From: an uncultured Pelagibacteraceae bacterium
GTDB lineage: Bacteria; Pseudomonadota; Alphaproteobacteria; Pelagibacterales; Pelagibacteraceae
Assembly (NCBI GenBank): GCA_902573465.1
Contig: CACGJX010000001.1
Location: 1-52,802, forward strand
Direction of reading: 5' to 3'
DNA: 52,802 nt
The position numbers and the translations under genes were made by a program. This document shows, in pieces, positions 19,465 to 28,846 of this stretch. Every line of letters begins with the position of its first letter. The first letter of the stretch is position 1. A model generated the notes under the pieces. The model was not told where the DNA came from. It ran no database searches and saw only the letters and a program-made list of their open reading frames with translations.

Positions 19465-21498
19465 TTATCCTTCTGTGCCAGTTCGTTTAACTTCTAATTT
19501 AGAATTATTACAATTCAACATTGTTTTTGATGAACGTGCAATTACATTTGAAAAGTAATAATCCTTGCATTTGATTTTAAGTATTTCGTCTTCAAAATTA
19601 CTTAAATCTACTTTGATATTAGATTGTCCTTCCTGTTTTTCTTTTTTTAAATTTATATAATTAAACATACTGCTCTCTAATTCATCTTTATCATTAAAAA
19701 GTCTTCTATTATTCATAAATTCAGCGAGATTATTTATGATTTCCCAATCTTCTTTAGCATCTCCTGGCGGATACGATGCTTTATAAGCCTTTTGTACTTT
19801 ACCTTCTAAATTAGTATAGTGACCTGATTGTTCTGTGTAAGCTGCGCCTGGCAAAATAATATCTGCTAGCTCTGCACCATTATCCCCATGGCTTCCTACA
19901 TATATTACAAACTCATTTTTTTTATTAAATTTCAGATTATCTTGACCCATCAAAAAAACTAAATCAAATTTATTTTCGTTCAATTTCATTATTAATTCAT
20001 TTTTTTTATCAATTAAATCAAGATCTAAACTTCCAACTGTAGCTGCGTCAGTAGGTAAAAAATTTAAAGGACTCCAATCGTCAGTAAATTTATTATTGCT
20101 CAATAAAAAATTTTTAAAGGAACTAAATAAAAATTTAGCTGACTTAGATCTTAAAAACGACTCTCCAAATATTATTAATGGTTTTTGAGCATTAATAATA
20201 TCTTTTGTGAGTGCATTTTTATTCTCGAAAATATTTTTGATTGTTTGGGTTTTTCCATCCAGGCTTTGATAAGGATAAGTTAGATCACCTACATCATTTA
20301 AAGAAACAATTTTGACTTTATTTTTAAGATAAGCTTTTCGAATTCTTGCATTTAGCATTGTGGCTTCAAATCTTGGATTAGTACCAATTAATAGAATTAA
20401 ATCTGACTCCTCAATACCATTAATCGTTGAATTGAATAAATAGTTTTCTCTTTTAGAGATATCAATAAACATATCAGATGATCTAGACTCATAATTTTTT
20501 GTATCTATAGTTCTCTCTAAAAATTCCTTAAATATATAGCTAGCCTCCATGTTTATAAGATCTCCCACAAATCCTGCTATTTTATCTTTATCAGTATTTT
20601 GTATTTTGGATTTTATAATTTTAAAAACTTCATCCCATGAAGCTTTATCAAATTTATTATTATATTTGATATAAGGAGTATCAAGTCGTTGATTTAACAG
20701 ACCATCACAAGCATATCTTGTTTTATCTGATATCCATTCCTCATTTATATCTTCATTGATTATTGGTAGTACTCTTTTTACTTCCCAGTCATATGTGTCC
20801 ACTCTAATATTAGATCCAACAGCATCCATTACATCTATAGTTTCTGTTTTTTTTAATTCCCAAGGCCTTGCCTCAAATACGTAAGGTTTTGAAGTTAAAG
20901 CTCCAACAGGGCAAAGATCTATTACATTACCTGATAATTCTGATTGTATCGATTTTTCCAAGTATGTTGTTATTTGCATATCTTCTCCTCTACCAATTGC
21001 GCCTAATTCAGGCACACCAGCAATTTCTGTTGCAAATCTAATGCATCTAGTGCAATGAATACATCTAGTCATTTGAGTCTTGATAAGTGGACCCATGTTT
21101 TTATCAGGAACTGCTCTTTTGTTCTCCTTAAATCTAGATTTATCAATTCCGTAGAACATAGACTGATCTTGAAGGTCACATTCACCACCTTGGTCACAAA
21201 CTGGACAATCCAACGGATGGTTGGCTAATAAAAATTCCATTACACCTTTCCTGGATTTTTCTATTTTAGGGGTGTTTGTTTTTATTACCATGCCCTCAGT
21301 AGCAGGCATTGCACAAGAGGCTATAGGTTTTGGAGATTTTTCCATCTCAACAAGGCACATTCTGCAATTTCCAGCGATTGATAATTTTTCATGGTAGCAG
21401 AATCTTGGAATTTCTACTCCAGCTTTTTCACAAGCTTGCAGAACAGTTAAGCCTTCTTCAACTTCAACTTCTATATCATTTACTTTTAATTTAAGCAT
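19465..21498 (-). CDS. nuoG: NADH-quinone oxidoreductase subunit G
   Basis: A 677-residue Fe-S subunit. An N-terminal [2Fe-2S] ferredoxin domain has C34, C45, C48 and C62. It is followed by the His/Cys cluster in [18 protein letters not shown] and the [4Fe-4S] motif [15 protein letters not shown], then a degenerate molybdopterin oxidoreductase-like domain that has no cofactor role in complex I. Length equals the common alphaproteobacterial short NuoG rather than the about 900-residue E. coli type. It overlaps nuoF by 8 nt. Confidence 0.96.
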   Translation of the reverse strand: MLKLKVNDIEVEVEEGLTVLQACEKAGVEIPRFCYHEKLSIAGNCRMCLVEMEKSPKPIASCAMPATEGMVIKTNTPKIEKSRKGVMEFLLANHPLDCPVCDQGGECDLQDQSMFYGIDKSRFKENKRAVPDKNMGPLIKTQMTRCIHCTRCIRFATEIAGVPELGAIGRGEDMQITTYLEKSIQSELSGNVIDLCPVGALTSKPYVFEARPWELKKTETIDVMDAVGSNIRVDTYDWEVKRVLPIINEDINEEWISDKTRYACDGLLNQRLDTPYIKYNNKFDKASWDEVFKIIKSKIQNTDKDKIAGFVGDLINMEASYIFKEFLERTIDTKNYESRSSDMFIDISKRENYLFNSTINGIEESDLILLIGTNPRFEATMLNARIRKAYLKNKVKIVSLNDVGDLTYPYQSLDGKTQTIKNIFENKNALTKDIINAQKPLIIFGESFLRSKSAKFLFSSFKNFLLSNNKFTDDWSPLNFLPTDAATVGSLDLDLIDKKNELIMKLNENKFDLVFLMGQDNLKFNKKNEFVIYVGSHGDNGAELADIILPGAAYTEQSGHYTNLEGKVQKAYKASYPPGDAKEDWEIINNLAEFMNNRRLFNDKDELESSMFNYINLKKEKQEGQSNIKVDLSNFEDEILKIKCKDYYFSNVIARSSKTMLNCNNSKLEVKRTGTEG

Positions 21499-22819
21499 TC
21501 TTATCTAACAAGTGCTGATCCACTAAGTAAGGGATATTTTGATTTTCTTTCACAATTGGATCAAAATTATTTCTTTTTTTAATTTCATCTTTAAAATGTC
21601 TTAATAGACCTTGAACAGGCCAAGAGGATCCCTCACCAAAAGCACAGATTGTATGACCTTCAATTTGTTTTGTAACATCACCAAGCATTTCTATTTCATC
21701 TTTTGAAGCCTCACCTTTAGCCATTCTCTCAAGCATTCTCCACATCCACCCTGAACCCTCTCTACAAGGTGTACATTGACCACAGCTTTCATGCTTATAG
21801 AATCTAGCTATTCTTGCCATACATTTAATTATGTCTTGATCTTTATTTATAACGACTACTCCTGCTGTACCTAGCCCGCTTTTTTCTGCAACTAAAGAGT
21901 CAAAATCCATTGTTAATGTTTCACACTTTTCTTTGGGAATAAGTGGCATTGAAGATCCTCCAGGTATTACAGCCTGAAGATTGTCCCAACCACCTATTAC
22001 ACCTCCTGCATGCACTTCTATTAATTCTTTCAAGGGTATGTTCATTTCCTCCTCAACATTACATGGATTATTTACATTTCCAGAAATACAAAATATTTTA
22101 GTACCAGTATTTTTTTCTCTACCCAGGGAAGCAAACCATTTACCACCTCTTCTTAGAATTGTTGGAACTACAGCTATGGTCTCAACATTGTTAATTATTG
22201 TTGGACATCCATATAAACCAATTAATGCTGGGAAAGGTGGTTTTAATCTTGGCTGACCTTTGTTACCTTCAATGCTCTCGAGTAATGCTGTCTCTTCTCC
22301 ACAGATATAAGCTCCTGCACCGTAATGTATATAAATATCTAAATCCCATCCAGTTCCAGCCGCATTTTTTCCAACTAATTTTTTTTCATAAGCTTCGTCT
22401 ATTGCGGCTTGAAGTTTTTGTCCATCCACAAAATACTCGCCTCTTATATAAATATAACAAACATGTGCTTGAATTGCATATGAAGCTATTAAACAACCCT
22501 CAATGAGTTTGTGTGGTTCAAACCTTAAGATATCTCTATCTTTACAGGTACCTGGCTCTGACTCATCACCATTAATAACAAGGTAGTGAGGTCTAGATCC
22601 AACTTCTTTTGGTGCAAATGACCACTTAAGACCTGTAGGAAAACCTGCTCCCCCTCTTCCTCTTAATTGAGAGTCTTTGATTTCATTTATGATCCAGTCT
22701 CTACCTTTTTCAGTAATTTCTTTTGTATTTACCCAATCACCTCTTTTTTGAGCTGAAGTTAAATTTGAACCCAAATCGTTATATAAATTTTGAAAAATTC
22801 TATCTTGATCCTTAAGCAT
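21491..22819 (-). CDS. nuoF: NADH-quinone oxidoreductase subunit F
   Basis: A 442-residue NADH-binding subunit. The FMN/NADH glycine-rich loop is [13 protein letters not shown] (54-66); [15 protein letters not shown] and a C-terminal [4Fe-4S] motif [12 protein letters not shown] (near residue 345) complete the fold. It accepts hydride from NADH and passes electrons to cluster N3. The start overlaps nuoE by 8 nt and the end overlaps nuoG by 8 nt. Confidence 0.97.
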   Translation of the reverse strand: MLKDQDRIFQNLYNDLGSNLTSAQKRGDWVNTKEITEKGRDWIINEIKDSQLRGRGGAGFPTGLKWSFAPKEVGSRPHYLVINGDESEPGTCKDRDILRFEPHKLIEGCLIASYAIQAHVCYIYIRGEYFVDGQKLQAAIDEAYEKKLVGKNAAGTGWDLDIYIHYGAGAYICGEETALLESIEGNKGQPRLKPPFPALIGLYGCPTIINNVETIAVVPTILRRGGKWFASLGREKNTGTKIFCISGNVNNPCNVEEEMNIPLKELIEVHAGGVIGGWDNLQAVIPGGSSMPLIPKEKCETLTMDFDSLVAEKSGLGTAGVVVINKDQDIIKCMARIARFYKHESCGQCTPCREGSGWMWRMLERMAKGEASKDEIEMLGDVTKQIEGHTICAFGEGSSWPVQGLLRHFKDEIKKRNNFDPIVKENQNIPYLVDQHLLDKNA

Positions 22820-23420
22820 TTTTTAATTCCATTAGAGTTTTTCTACCATTTTCTGGTTCATTGTTTATGCGTCCTCTGTATGAACCTGGTTTTGGTATTT
22901 CATCTTTTAAAATTTTATCTAAAATTTCTAAAGTTTTTTCTTTGTCTAAATCTTCATAATAATCATCATTAATTTGCATCATTGGAGCAGTGACGCAAGC
23001 ACCTAAGCACTCTACTTCCATCCATGAACAATTTTTATCTGGTAATAATTCAGATTCATTTTCAGAAATTTTTTCTTTGCAAGCCTCAACTAATTTACCA
23101 GCTCCCCTTATCATACAAGGTGTTGTAGTACAAACTTGAATGAAATATTTTCCAACTGGTGATAAATTAAACATACTATAAAAAGTCGCTACTTCATAAA
23201 CTTTTATGTAAGGCATATCTAAAAGGTTGGCTATATATTTCATTGCAACTAAAGGTATCCAATTATTATTTTGTTTTTGGGCTATATATAACAATGCCAT
23301 GACTGCACTTTGTTGTTTCCCTTCAGGGTATTTTGAAATAATTTTGTTTGCTGCCTCTAAAGAAGATGAATTAAATTCAAAACTCTCTGGTTGATCTTTG
23401 GCTGGTCTCTTTAAACTCAT
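22812..23420 (-). CDS. nuoE: NADH-quinone oxidoreductase subunit E
   Basis: A 202-residue thioredoxin-like [2Fe-2S] subunit (cluster N1a). The four ligands are C97, C102, C138 and C142 in CTTTPC and CLGAC, and [13 protein letters not shown] is the usual family stretch. A short extension of about 40 residues after the Fe-S domain ends with KPGSYRGR, as in other alphaproteobacterial NuoE. It overlaps nuoD by 4 nt and nuoF by 8 nt. Confidence 0.97.
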   Translation of the reverse strand: MSLKRPAKDQPESFEFNSSSLEAANKIISKYPEGKQQSAVMALLYIAQKQNNNWIPLVAMKYIANLLDMPYIKVYEVATFYSMFNLSPVGKYFIQVCTTTPCMIRGAGKLVEACKEKISENESELLPDKNCSWMEVECLGACVTAPMMQINDDYYEDLDKEKTLEILDKILKDEIPKPGSYRGRINNEPENGRKTLMELKNA

Positions 23421-24592
23421 CTATCAACCTCACCAAAAACTATATCTAAAGAACCAAGCACTGCAGGAACATCAGCCAACATATGTCCTTTAATTAAATA
23501 ATCCATTGATTGCAAATGAGAAAATCCTGGTGCTCTTATTTTACATTTATATGGTTTATTTGATCCATCTGAAATTAAATAAACTCCGAATTCTCCTTTA
23601 GGTGCTTCAACCGCTGTATAAATTTCATCTTTAGGTACACGATATCCTTCAGTAAATAGTTTAAAGTGATGTATTAATGCTTCCATAGATTGTTTTATTT
23701 CTTTCTTTGAAGGTGGTGTTATTTTACCATCGAAAGTTTTAACAGGTCCTTTTTCCATTTTTGCTAAGCATTGTTTAATTATAGACACGCTTTCTCTCAT
23801 TTCTTCAATTCTACACAAATATCGATCATAACAGTCACCATTTTTACCAACAGGAATTTTAAATTCTAATTGTTTATAACAATCATAAGGTTGAGATTTT
23901 CTCAAATCCCAAGGAACTCCTGAACCTCTGATCATAACGCCACTAAAAGAATAATCTAAAGCATCTTCCTTTGTAACAATTCCGATATCTACGTTTCTTT
24001 GTTTAAATATTCTATTATCAGTTAATAAATTTTCTAGATCATCTATAATCTTAGGAAAAGTTTCACAGAACTTCGCAATATCATTTTCTAGACCTCCTGG
24101 TAAGTCTTGGTGAACACCACCAGCTCTAAAGTAATTTGCATGTAATCTTGATCCTGAAGCTCTCTCATAAAAAGTCATTAATGTCTCTCTTTCTTCAAAA
24201 CCCCACAAAGATGGTGTTAAAGCACCAACATCTAATGCCTGAGTTGTGACATTTAATATATGACTTAAAATTCTTCCTATTTCACAAAACATTACCCTAA
24301 TAAACTGAGCTCTTATCGGAACATCAATATTTAAAATTTTTTCAATGGCTAATGCGAAAGCATGCTCTTGATTCATTGGTGCTACATAATCAAGACGATC
24401 AAAATAAGGAACTGCTTGCATATAAGTTTTATTTTCTATTAATTTTTCAGTGCCACGATGTAATAGACCTATATGAGGATCTGCTTTTTCTACAACTTCT
24501 CCATCTAACTCTAGAATTAGTCTCAAAACTCCGTGAGCTGCAGGATGTTGAGGTCCAAAATTTAAATTAAGGTTTTTAATTTTTTTTTTCAT
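23417..24592 (-). CDS. nuoD: NADH-quinone oxidoreductase subunit D
   Basis: A 391-residue 49-kDa-type subunit, related to hydrogenase large subunits, forming the quinone site with NuoB. Motifs: [20 protein letters not shown] near the start (quinone-binding His), [14 protein letters not shown], and a C-terminal end [16 protein letters not shown], which is the standard NuoD terminus. The start lies inside the end of nuoC (17-nt overlap), the largest overlap in the operon, which favours translational coupling. nuoC and nuoD are separate, unlike the E. coli fusion. Confidence 0.97.
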   Translation of the reverse strand: MKKKIKNLNLNFGPQHPAAHGVLRLILELDGEVVEKADPHIGLLHRGTEKLIENKTYMQAVPYFDRLDYVAPMNQEHAFALAIEKILNIDVPIRAQFIRVMFCEIGRILSHILNVTTQALDVGALTPSLWGFEERETLMTFYERASGSRLHANYFRAGGVHQDLPGGLENDIAKFCETFPKIIDDLENLLTDNRIFKQRNVDIGIVTKEDALDYSFSGVMIRGSGVPWDLRKSQPYDCYKQLEFKIPVGKNGDCYDRYLCRIEEMRESVSIIKQCLAKMEKGPVKTFDGKITPPSKKEIKQSMEALIHHFKLFTEGYRVPKDEIYTAVEAPKGEFGVYLISDGSNKPYKCKIRAPGFSHLQSMDYLIKGHMLADVPAVLGSLDIVFGEVDR

Positions 24593-25181
24593 TGTTATCT
24601 GCTAATTCTTTTACGTATTTTGTACCTTCCCAAGGACTTTCGTAATCAAAATTTCTATAGTTTTGCTCTAATTTAACTGGTTCGTTAATAACTTTTTTTT
24701 TATCTTCGTTATACCTAACTTCTGTATGACCGGTTAGAGGAAAATCTTTTCTTAAAGGATGACCCTCAAAACCATAATCTGTAAGGATTCTTCGTAAGTC
24801 GGGGTGATCTTTAAAGTTGACACCATACATATCAAAGACTTCTCTTTCCATCCAATTAGCTGAAGGAAAAATTGATGTCAAAGAAGAAATAACCTCATTT
24901 TCACTAATATGATAACTTAATATCATTCTTTGATTAAATTCATGACTTAAAAACAAATAAACAATTTTAAATCTTAGGGATTTTTCAGGATAATCCACTA
25001 CTGTAATATCTATGAGCTGTCTAAATTTTGTATCTTTATTTGTCTTAATAAATAAAACTACATCAATTAAATCCTCTTTATCAATTTCTATATAAATCTG
25101 ATTGTGCCTAATTTCAGAGGTATTTATCTTTGTACCTAGTTCTGAATTTACTTTTTTTTCTAAATCAATTAAATTTTTCAT
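24576..25181 (-). CDS. nuoC: NADH-quinone oxidoreductase subunit C
   Basis: A 201-residue 30-kDa-type subunit of the peripheral arm. The signature region includes [20 protein letters not shown] (about 109-128), [20 protein letters not shown] and the closing [10 protein letters not shown]. It has no cofactor and supports the NuoB-NuoD core. It follows nuoB by 1 nt. Confidence 0.96.
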   Translation of the reverse strand: MKNLIDLEKKVNSELGTKINTSEIRHNQIYIEIDKEDLIDVVLFIKTNKDTKFRQLIDITVVDYPEKSLRFKIVYLFLSHEFNQRMILSYHISENEVISSLTSIFPSANWMEREVFDMYGVNFKDHPDLRRILTDYGFEGHPLRKDFPLTGHTEVRYNEDKKKVINEPVKLEQNYRNFDYESPWEGTKYVKELADNNEKKN

Positions 25182-25182
25182 T

Positions 25183-25698
25183 TTATCTTATAAATGAACC
25201 TTTGTTTCTAATTTTTTTTTGTAGTTGCAAAATTCCATATAATAGAGCTTCAGCTGAAGGGGGGCACCCTGGAACATAAATATCCACAGGGACAATACGA
25301 TCGCATCCTCTTACAACAGAATATGAATAATGATAATAACCTCCACCATTTGCGCAACTCCCCATTGATATAACATATCTTGGCTCTGGCATCTGATCAT
25401 AAACTTTTCTGAGTGCTGGGGCCATTTTATTTGTAAGCGTACCCGCAACTATCATCACATCTGATTGTCGCGGCGATCCCCTTGGCGCAGCTCCAAACCT
25501 CTCCAGATCATATCTTGGCATTGCAGTTTGCATCATTTCGACTGCACAACAAGCAAGACCAAAAGTCATCCAATGTAATGAACCTGATCTAGACCAATTT
25601 ACTAAATTGTCTAACGAGGTTGTAATGAAACCATTCTCGCTAAAATCTTTAGCAAGTTGTTTAAATTCTTCAGGTACTTGATCTAACTTATTATTCAT
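25183..25698 (-). CDS. nuoB: NADH-quinone oxidoreductase subunit B
   Basis: A 171-residue subunit carrying cluster N2, the last Fe-S centre before quinone. The ligands C50, C51 ([10 protein letters not shown]), C115 (MGSCANGGG) and C145 (VPGCPPSAE) are all present. Conserved [20 protein letters not shown] lies near residues 61-80. It follows nuoA by 10 nt, the largest gap within nuoA-N. Confidence 0.97.
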   Translation of the reverse strand: MNNKLDQVPEEFKQLAKDFSENGFITTSLDNLVNWSRSGSLHWMTFGLACCAVEMMQTAMPRYDLERFGAAPRGSPRQSDVMIVAGTLTNKMAPALRKVYDQMPEPRYVISMGSCANGGGYYHYSYSVVRGCDRIVPVDIYVPGCPPSAEALLYGILQLQKKIRNKGSFIR

Positions 25699-25708
25699 TT
25701 AAAAAAAT

Positions 25709-26077
25709 TTATTCCCAGTCTAAAGCGCCTTTTTTCCATTCATAAATAAATCCAATCGTAAGTATAAATAAGAAAATCATCATTGAGGAAAAACCTAAAA
25801 TTCCAATATTTCCTAAAGAAATTGCCCACGGAAATAAAAATGCTATTTCTAGATCAAAAATTATAAAAAGTATTGCCACTAGATAAAACCGAACATCAAA
25901 TTCCATTCTTGAGTCTTGAAATGGCTCAAATCCACATTCATAAGCTGATAACTTTTCTGGATCTGGATTTTTTGGAGATAAAATAAAATTGATTACTATA
26001 AATGCACAACTTAAACCTAATGCAATAATCAGGAACAATATTATAGGTAAATAATCCTTTAAAAATTCCGCAGTCAT
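25709..26077 (-). CDS. nuoA: NADH-quinone oxidoreductase subunit A
   Basis: A 122-residue membrane subunit with three helices (about 10-32, 65-87 and 93-113). The loop between helices 1 and 2 contains [12 protein letters not shown], which includes the conserved Cys of the quinone-site loop. It is the first gene of the nuo operon. A promoter with a palindromic operator-like sequence lies about 70 bp upstream, just after tRNA-Asp. Confidence 0.96.
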   Translation of the reverse strand: MTAEFLKDYLPIILFLIIALGLSCAFIVINFILSPKNPDPEKLSAYECGFEPFQDSRMEFDVRFYLVAILFIIFDLEIAFLFPWAISLGNIGILGFSSMMIFLFILTIGFIYEWKKGALDWE

Positions 26078-26143
26078 GGTGGAATATATATCATTTTTTA
26101 AAGCTAGATGAAGTGGTGTTAGGTCACATTATTCAAAATATAC

Positions 26144-26174
26144 AGTATATTTGATAATGATTATCACCTGTAAA
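26144..26174 (-). promoter_or_regulatory. Predicted nuo promoter with Fur-like 7-1-7 palindrome in the spacer
   Basis: On the minus strand TTTACA (plus 26169-26174) and TATACT (26144-26149) are 19 bp apart, upstream of nuoA and beginning 10 bp from the 3' end of tRNA-Asp. Between them lies TGATAATGATTATCA (26152-26166), a perfect 7-1-7 inverted repeat equal to the classical Fur box core TGATAATNATTATCA. An operator between -35 and -10 would block RNA polymerase, so repression is the likely mode. The leader to the nuoA ATG would be about 60 nt. Which regulator binds (Fur, Mur or another FUR-family protein) cannot be told from the window. Confidence 0.5.
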
Positions 26175-26183
26175 CTTATAAAG

Positions 26184-26260
26184 TGGCGGGAGTGAAGGGA
26201 CTCGAACCCTCGACCTATCGCGTGACAGGCGATCGCTCTAACCAACTGAGCTACACCCCC
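26184..26260 (-). tRNA. tRNA-Asp (anticodon GUC)
   Basis: A 77-nt cloverleaf on the minus strand, starting GGGGGTGTAGCTCAG and ending with encoded CCA. The anticodon loop reads CCTGTCACG, giving GUC for aspartate. The acceptor stem GGGGGTG pairs with CACTCCC (one G-U), the discriminator base is G as expected for Asp, and the T-arm has GGTTCGAGTCC. It lies 14 nt after tRNA-Val, and both are probably cut from one transcript. Confidence 0.96.
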
Positions 26261-26274
26261 ACTTTTGATTCTTT

Positions 26275-26350
26275 TGGTGGGCAGTAAAGGACTCGAACCT
26301 TTGACCCCCTCGGTGTAAACGAGATGCTCTACCAACTGAGCTAACCGCCC
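26275..26350 (-). tRNA. tRNA-Val (anticodon UAC)
   Basis: A 76-nt cloverleaf on the minus strand, starting GGGCGGTTAGCTCAG with encoded CCA at the end. The anticodon loop CGTTTACACCG gives UAC, which reads the valine GUN codons. The acceptor stem GGGCGGT pairs with ACTGCCC (one G-U) and the discriminator is A. It is the first of the tRNA-Val/tRNA-Asp pair that stands before nuoA. Confidence 0.96.
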
Positions 26351-26369
26351 AATACCAAAAACATTGTGT

Positions 26370-26397
26370 TTTATATCTTTTGGAAAAATAACGTCAA
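26370..26397 (-). promoter_or_regulatory. Predicted strong promoter of the tRNA-Val/tRNA-Asp pair
   Basis: On the minus strand TTGACG (plus 26392-26397, within CTTGACG) and TATAAA (26370-26375) are 16 bp apart. Transcription would start about 10-15 nt ahead of the tRNA-Val 5' end. This is the best consensus-like promoter in the window, as expected for a stable-RNA unit. The rest of 26351-26456 shows nothing else beyond AT-rich spacer behind the aminotransferase gene. Confidence 0.6.
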
Positions 26398-26456
26398 GTT
26401 ATATTACTATTGAAAAATTGGCTTAAAAATTATTTTATTAATAAATCTTTTGAAAG

Positions 26457-27629
26457 TTAACAAAGATAGTCAAGTGCTTTAAGTATTCCACCTTTTTTAT
26501 AGGGAATTTTGGATTTCATTAATCCCATTTCAACACCAGCTAAAGTTCCAGCTAACATCAATTCGTTAAAATCTCCTAAATGTCCGATTCTAAAAATTTT
26601 ACCTGCAACTTTTGCTAAACCTGTTCCTAAAGACATGTTGTAATGATCTAAAATTATTTTTCTTAATGAGTCCGCATCATGTCCATCTGGAACCATTACT
26701 GCTGTTAGTGAATCTGAATATTCTTCTGGATTTTTACAAAGTATTTCTAAACCCCAAGCTTTTACGGCAACTCTAGTAGCTTCTGCAAATCTTTTATGTC
26801 TAGTAAATACATTTTCTAATCCTTCTTCAGTCAACATGTTAATTGCTTCATCTAATCCATACAATAAATTTGTTGCTGGTGTATATGGAAAATAACCTTT
26901 TTTATTATTTTCTAGCATTGGTTTCCAATCCCAATATGATTTTGGTAAATCAGAAACTTCATAAGCTTTTAACGCTTTTGAACTTATTGCATTAAATGAA
27001 AGTCCTGGAGGTAATAATAATCCTTTTTGAGATCCGCCAACTGTAACATCAACTTTCCATTCTTCGTGTCTATAATCTATAGATCCAAGTGAGGAAATTG
27101 TGTCAACAAATAGTAATGCAGGATGTTCTGCATTATCCATCGCTTTTCTTATTTTTCCAATTCTACTTGTAACTCCTGTAGATGTTTCGTTGTGAACTGC
27201 ACAGACTGCTTTAATTTTTTTCTCTTTATCTTCCTTCAATTTTTGCTCAACAATATTTGGATCAACACCTGTTCTCCAGTCACCTTTAACAAAGTCAATC
27301 TCTAATTTAAATTTTTCTGCAATATCATACCAAAGTGTAGAAAAGTGTCCTGTTTCAAACATTAAAATTTTATCGCCTGCACTTAAAGTATTTACAATTG
27401 CAGCTTCCCAAGCACCTGTGCCTGAAGCAGGAAATATTATTACAGGTTCTGAAGTTTTAAAAATTAACTTTATTCTATCTAAAACTCTTAAACCAAGTTC
27501 TGCAAAATCTGGACCTCTATGGTCTATTGTTGGATAATCCATTGCTCTTAAAACTCTGTCAGGAACGTTAGTTGGACCTGGTATTTGTAAAAAATGTCGA
27601 CCTGGTCTTATATTGTTTGAAATTGCCAT
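26457..27629 (-). CDS. Serine--glyoxylate/alanine--glyoxylate aminotransferase family protein
   Basis: A 390-residue class V PLP enzyme. It begins with the family's start PGRHFLQIPGPTNVPDRVL (9-27), has FPASGTGAWEAAI (PLP phosphate contact, 66-78), VDTISSLGS (Asp pairing with PLP nitrogen), and the Schiff-base lysine K202 in VTVGGSQKGLLLPPG. Family members move the amino group of serine, alanine or aspartate to glyoxylate, making glycine. The symbol sgaA would fit, but amino-donor specificity cannot be read from sequence, and BhcA-type aspartate-glyoxylate enzymes look alike. It is the first gene of the island, divergent from the enolase-superfamily gene, with no Shine-Dalgarno sequence. Confidence 0.85.
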   Translation of the reverse strand: MAISNNIRPGRHFLQIPGPTNVPDRVLRAMDYPTIDHRGPDFAELGLRVLDRIKLIFKTSEPVIIFPASGTGAWEAAIVNTLSAGDKILMFETGHFSTLWYDIAEKFKLEIDFVKGDWRTGVDPNIVEQKLKEDKEKKIKAVCAVHNETSTGVTSRIGKIRKAMDNAEHPALLFVDTISSLGSIDYRHEEWKVDVTVGGSQKGLLLPPGLSFNAISSKALKAYEVSDLPKSYWDWKPMLENNKKGYFPYTPATNLLYGLDEAINMLTEEGLENVFTRHKRFAEATRVAVKAWGLEILCKNPEEYSDSLTAVMVPDGHDADSLRKIILDHYNMSLGTGLAKVAGKIFRIGHLGDFNELMLAGTLAGVEMGLMKSKIPYKKGGILKALDYLC

Positions 27630-27634
27630 TCTGC

Positions 27635-27663
27635 TGTATATGCTAAAGAAATTATATAATCAA
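27635..27663 (-). promoter_or_regulatory. Predicted aminotransferase promoter, interleaved with a divergent one
   Basis: On the minus strand TTGATT (plus 27658-27663) and TATACA (27635-27640) are 17 bp apart, placing the start of transcription at or next to the ATG at 27627-27629. The mRNA would be leaderless or nearly so. On the plus strand TATAAT (27655-27660) lies 14 bp before the ATG of the enolase-superfamily gene at 27675 and overlaps the -35 of the other promoter, so the two directions may compete. Its own -35 is poor. Confidence 0.4.
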
Positions 27664-27674
27664 ACTTATAATGT

Positions 27675-28829
27675 ATGACAAATGGTAGTAATTCAATCGA
27701 GACCTTAGAAGTTTATGTTTTAAATAACCCTGATGAGGTTAATCCTCACTGGGTAAGTCATTTCATAGTTCCAACAGCAAATGAATTATTGATTAAGATT
27801 AAAACTAAAGATGGTAATTCTGGTTTTGGTCTGGCGACAAGTTATACGGATATCAAACCAATTATCAAACCTTTCTCTAATGGTTTACATGATTTAATAG
27901 TTGGGGAAGATCCTTTTTGTCCAGAGAAATTATATGAAAAAATTTTTAGATTAACAGATACACGTCAAAGCAATGAAAAAGGTTGGAGTAGAGAAGCTTT
28001 GATTAAAATTTCTGCTGCTTTAGATATTGCATGCTGGGATTTGATAGGTAAAGCCTCAAAAATTCCACTATATAAGTTGTTTGGAGGTTACAGAAATAAA
28101 ATTCCTGTATATGTAACATGTGCTTATTATAGAGATGGTAAAAATGAAAAAGAACTTAAAGAAGAATTACAAAAATTAATTAAAATTGGCCATCAAAGCT
28201 TTAAAGTTAAAGTAGGTGGATTAAGTATAAAAGAAGATGCCAAAAGATTAGAAATAATTCGACAAGAAATTGGTGACGATAAAGATCTAATGATTGATGT
28301 TAATAGAGCATGGGACCTAAAAACGGCTATTGAGGGAGTGAAAGAATTTGAGAGATTTAATCCAACTTGGATAGAAGAGCCTGTGAGATGGGAAGATGAT
28401 AGAAGAAATTTAAAACTTTTATCACAACAAACAAAAATTCCTTTATCAGGTGGAGAAAGTGAAATTACGATTTATGGATGTAGATCCATGGTGGAAGAAA
28501 ATGCAATTCAAATTTTACAATTTGATTGCACAATGTTTGGTGGTTTTACAAATGGTAAAAAACTATCTGCTTTATGTGAATTAAATCATTTGGATATAGC
28601 ACCACATCATGATTGTTATATTCATGCTCCTTTAGTTGCGTCGTCACCATCAGGAAGAATAGTCGAGTCATTTGATGATGAAAGAGATCCTCTACAAGCT
28701 GAATTATTTGAAAATTCCCATAAAATGAGTAATGGTTGGATACATCTAAATGAAAATCCAGGTTTAGGATTAGAAATTTCAGAAACCGCGTTAAAAAAGT
28801 TCGGTAAACTAGTTTACAAAAATAAATAA
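27675..28829 (+). CDS. Mandelate racemase/muconate lactonizing enzyme family protein (enolase superfamily)
   Basis: A 384-residue enolase-superfamily enzyme of the mandelate racemase type. The N-terminal capping domain (about 1-130) precedes a TIM barrel with the K-x-K base pair (K177, K179), metal ligands D208 (DVNRAWD), E234 (WIEEP) and E261 (GGES), and a His/Asp pair (H311/H312 in APHHD; D284 in QFDCT). These residues abstract the proton alpha to a carboxylate. Family members dehydrate acid sugars or tartrate-like acids, or racemise 2-hydroxyacids; the exact substrate is not recognisable. The next gene, 17 nt downstream, oxidises 2-hydroxyacids, suggesting a shared path for a hydroxylated carboxylic acid. 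Confidence 0.82.
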   Translation: MTNGSNSIETLEVYVLNNPDEVNPHWVSHFIVPTANELLIKIKTKDGNSGFGLATSYTDIKPIIKPFSNGLHDLIVGEDPFCPEKLYEKIFRLTDTRQSNEKGWSREALIKISAALDIACWDLIGKASKIPLYKLFGGYRNKIPVYVTCAYYRDGKNEKELKEELQKLIKIGHQSFKVKVGGLSIKEDAKRLEIIRQEIGDDKDLMIDVNRAWDLKTAIEGVKEFERFNPTWIEEPVRWEDDRRNLKLLSQQTKIPLSGGESEITIYGCRSMVEENAIQILQFDCTMFGGFTNGKKLSALCELNHLDIAPHHDCYIHAPLVASSPSGRIVESFDDERDPLQAELFENSHKMSNGWIHLNENPGLGLEISETALKKFGKLVYKNK

Positions 28830-28846
28830 ACCTTTAATTAACTTTT

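Noticed and set aside
26129..26335. A 68-codon minus-strand ORF with sequence like SGGVAQLVRA and GFESLHSR
   Set aside because: It is a translation across the tRNA-Asp and tRNA-Val genes; this is a well-known false ORF from tRNA sequence.
26351..26456. Possible riboswitch before the glyoxylate aminotransferase
   Set aside because: The region is at the 3' end of that gene, is AT-rich, and holds only the tRNA promoter; the true upstream space is 45 bp and too short.
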